From the NCBI GenBank assembly GCA_949126835.1, contig OX421509.1, forward strand, positions 10,622,920-10,686,919: a stretch of 64,000 nucleotides of DNA. The letters run 5' to 3'. The stretch's first letter is position 1, and every line of letters starts with the position of its first letter. The notes under the pieces are model-generated. The model saw only the letters and a program-made list of their open reading frames with translations, made no database searches and was not told where the DNA came from. Positions 62,976-64,000 of the stretch are shown one piece after another. Source of the stretch: Anisus vortex (lineage: Eukaryota; Mollusca; Gastropoda; Planorbidae). A program made the translations under genes and the position numbers.

Positions 62976-64000
62976 GAGATCAAATAACCATAGGCGTCAG
63001 AGAGGAAACTCAATATAATCTCTACAACAGTCTTAGTAACAGTCAAAGAAAATGGTTGCCTTGAAAGGATCTAGTCATCGTCTCGTCCAGGCCGAACACC
63101 TGGAATCTCTGATTAAAAGAGTTCCCTCCTTCCCCAACCTTGTTATCTCTTTATCATTCCATCATAGCATGCTAATGCGCTTAACAACAATAAGAAACCG
63201 CAGTTTGTGTTCCTTTGATTTAGATAGACTATGAACTGGCCGTCGACCGCGGCCTAAAATAAGCAACCGGCGCTATATACCTTTTTAGTTTGACCCCGGA
63301 AAAGGGGCGTGGCCTCGAGACTCACTGACATATATTTCTTTTGGGGGCACAAAGATTTTTGTTTCTTCTTTCCATATAGTATTTTACTAAAGGTGTTTTT
63401 TTTTTAAATGTAATTATAGTTGTTTTTATACTTTAAACCATAAAAACACATGGAGATCTTAAACTAAGAACCTAGGAAGGGTATTGTTAAAAAAAACGGT
63501 TAGAGCTTCTTTATTTTTTTAAGAATACATTTTTTTGACCAGGACTCTATGCTTTGGCCCTAAATATTATGGTCGATTCTATCGTGATCACTGTGTCATT
63601 ACTTTTTGTTGAGTTTCTTCAATGTAAAAAAAAAATTACGTTTAGAACTAGTTTTGTATCGAAAAAATAATAATTAGGCCTATAATGCTTTTATTACGGT
63701 CGGCTATTCAAGCTATTGCTTAACTTAGCCCTAGACCTAAATCGCTCGTTTTGATTAATAAAAAGGCAAATATAATTCTAGATATATTTCATGTTGAATG
63801 TTTGATAGAGACAGATGACAGGCAAGAGCCGATGCATCTTCACGAATATAAAAACCATGGCCATAGCAAATATTATGTTAAACTTAAAAAAAATATATAT
63901 TGTTCGTAGGAAGAGGCTAATATGTATATAGGCCTATGTCGTATAGTCGGGCCTATGACCGTATGTCGGCGTAGGCCTATGGCCTATGTTTTCCATATTG
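62976..64000. other. Right edge, no gene recognised
   Basis: Short frames (for example 63052-63234, plus) have no family resemblance I can support. The last 60 bases are rich in aggcctatg motifs. Confidence 0.45.

Noticed and set aside
1..64000. CRISPR arrays, rRNA genes or bacterial operons
   Set aside because: The tandem arrays have no spacer structure, no rRNA sequence is recognisable, and spliced genes with LTR elements and SINEs show the DNA is eukaryotic.

Overview
This is a compact-gene, repeat-rich, AT-rich animal genome window. Spliceosomal introns, a C-type lectin family with PAN/apple-like modules, many non-LTR retrotransposon tails, tRNA-derived SINEs and TA microsatellites point to an invertebrate. 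A mollusc, probably a pulmonate gastropod, fits best, but that assignment is inference from family resemblance only.

Host genes. Three paralogous five-exon genes lie head to tail on the minus strand: gene A (exons 12064 to 3246), gene B (25671 to 18751) and gene C (60100 to 40483). Each encodes a short N-terminal hydrophobic leader, a cysteine-rich PAN/apple-like module and a long-form C-type lectin-like domain split over three exons. Intron positions and phase (all phase 1) are the same in all three. A and B are open. C has an in-frame TGA in exon 2 replacing a conserved Cys codon and is called a pseudogene. Paralogous flanks, including a shared small hAT insertion, show the array arose by segmental duplication; a fourth flank at 62.2-62.8 kb suggests the array continues past the right edge.

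Mobile elements. Gene C carries most of the load. Its intron 4 (16.2 kb) holds a Ty3/gypsy-type LTR retrotransposon on the plus strand (41313-56626, TSD AGAT). A second, younger relative is nested inside it on the minus strand (45864-52724, TSD GTAC, two 675-bp LTRs with about three differences). Both elements have the order Gag-protease-integrase-reverse transcriptase, i.e. integrase before RT, as in Gmr1-like elements. The young inner copy has an intact Gag and integrase but has lost nearly all of RT and RNase H. A piggyBac element (36230-40451), with a three-exon transposase broken by one stop codon, sits 28 bp after the gene C stop codon in a TTAA duplicated from the lectin 3' flank.

Other repeats. 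hAT-type elements with 8-bp target duplications (8524-10644, 16852-17914, 26515-27878, 62574-62746), a piggyBac-like MITE (33108-33859), two tRNA-derived SINE families, a second short interspersed repeat, many 3' fragments of non-LTR retrotransposons on both strands, several minisatellites and TA arrays fill the introns and intergenic space. Long stretches (e.g. 28.2-29.4 kb, 63-64 kb) show no recognisable gene. I saw no CRISPR array, no rRNA and no convincing functional tRNA gene.
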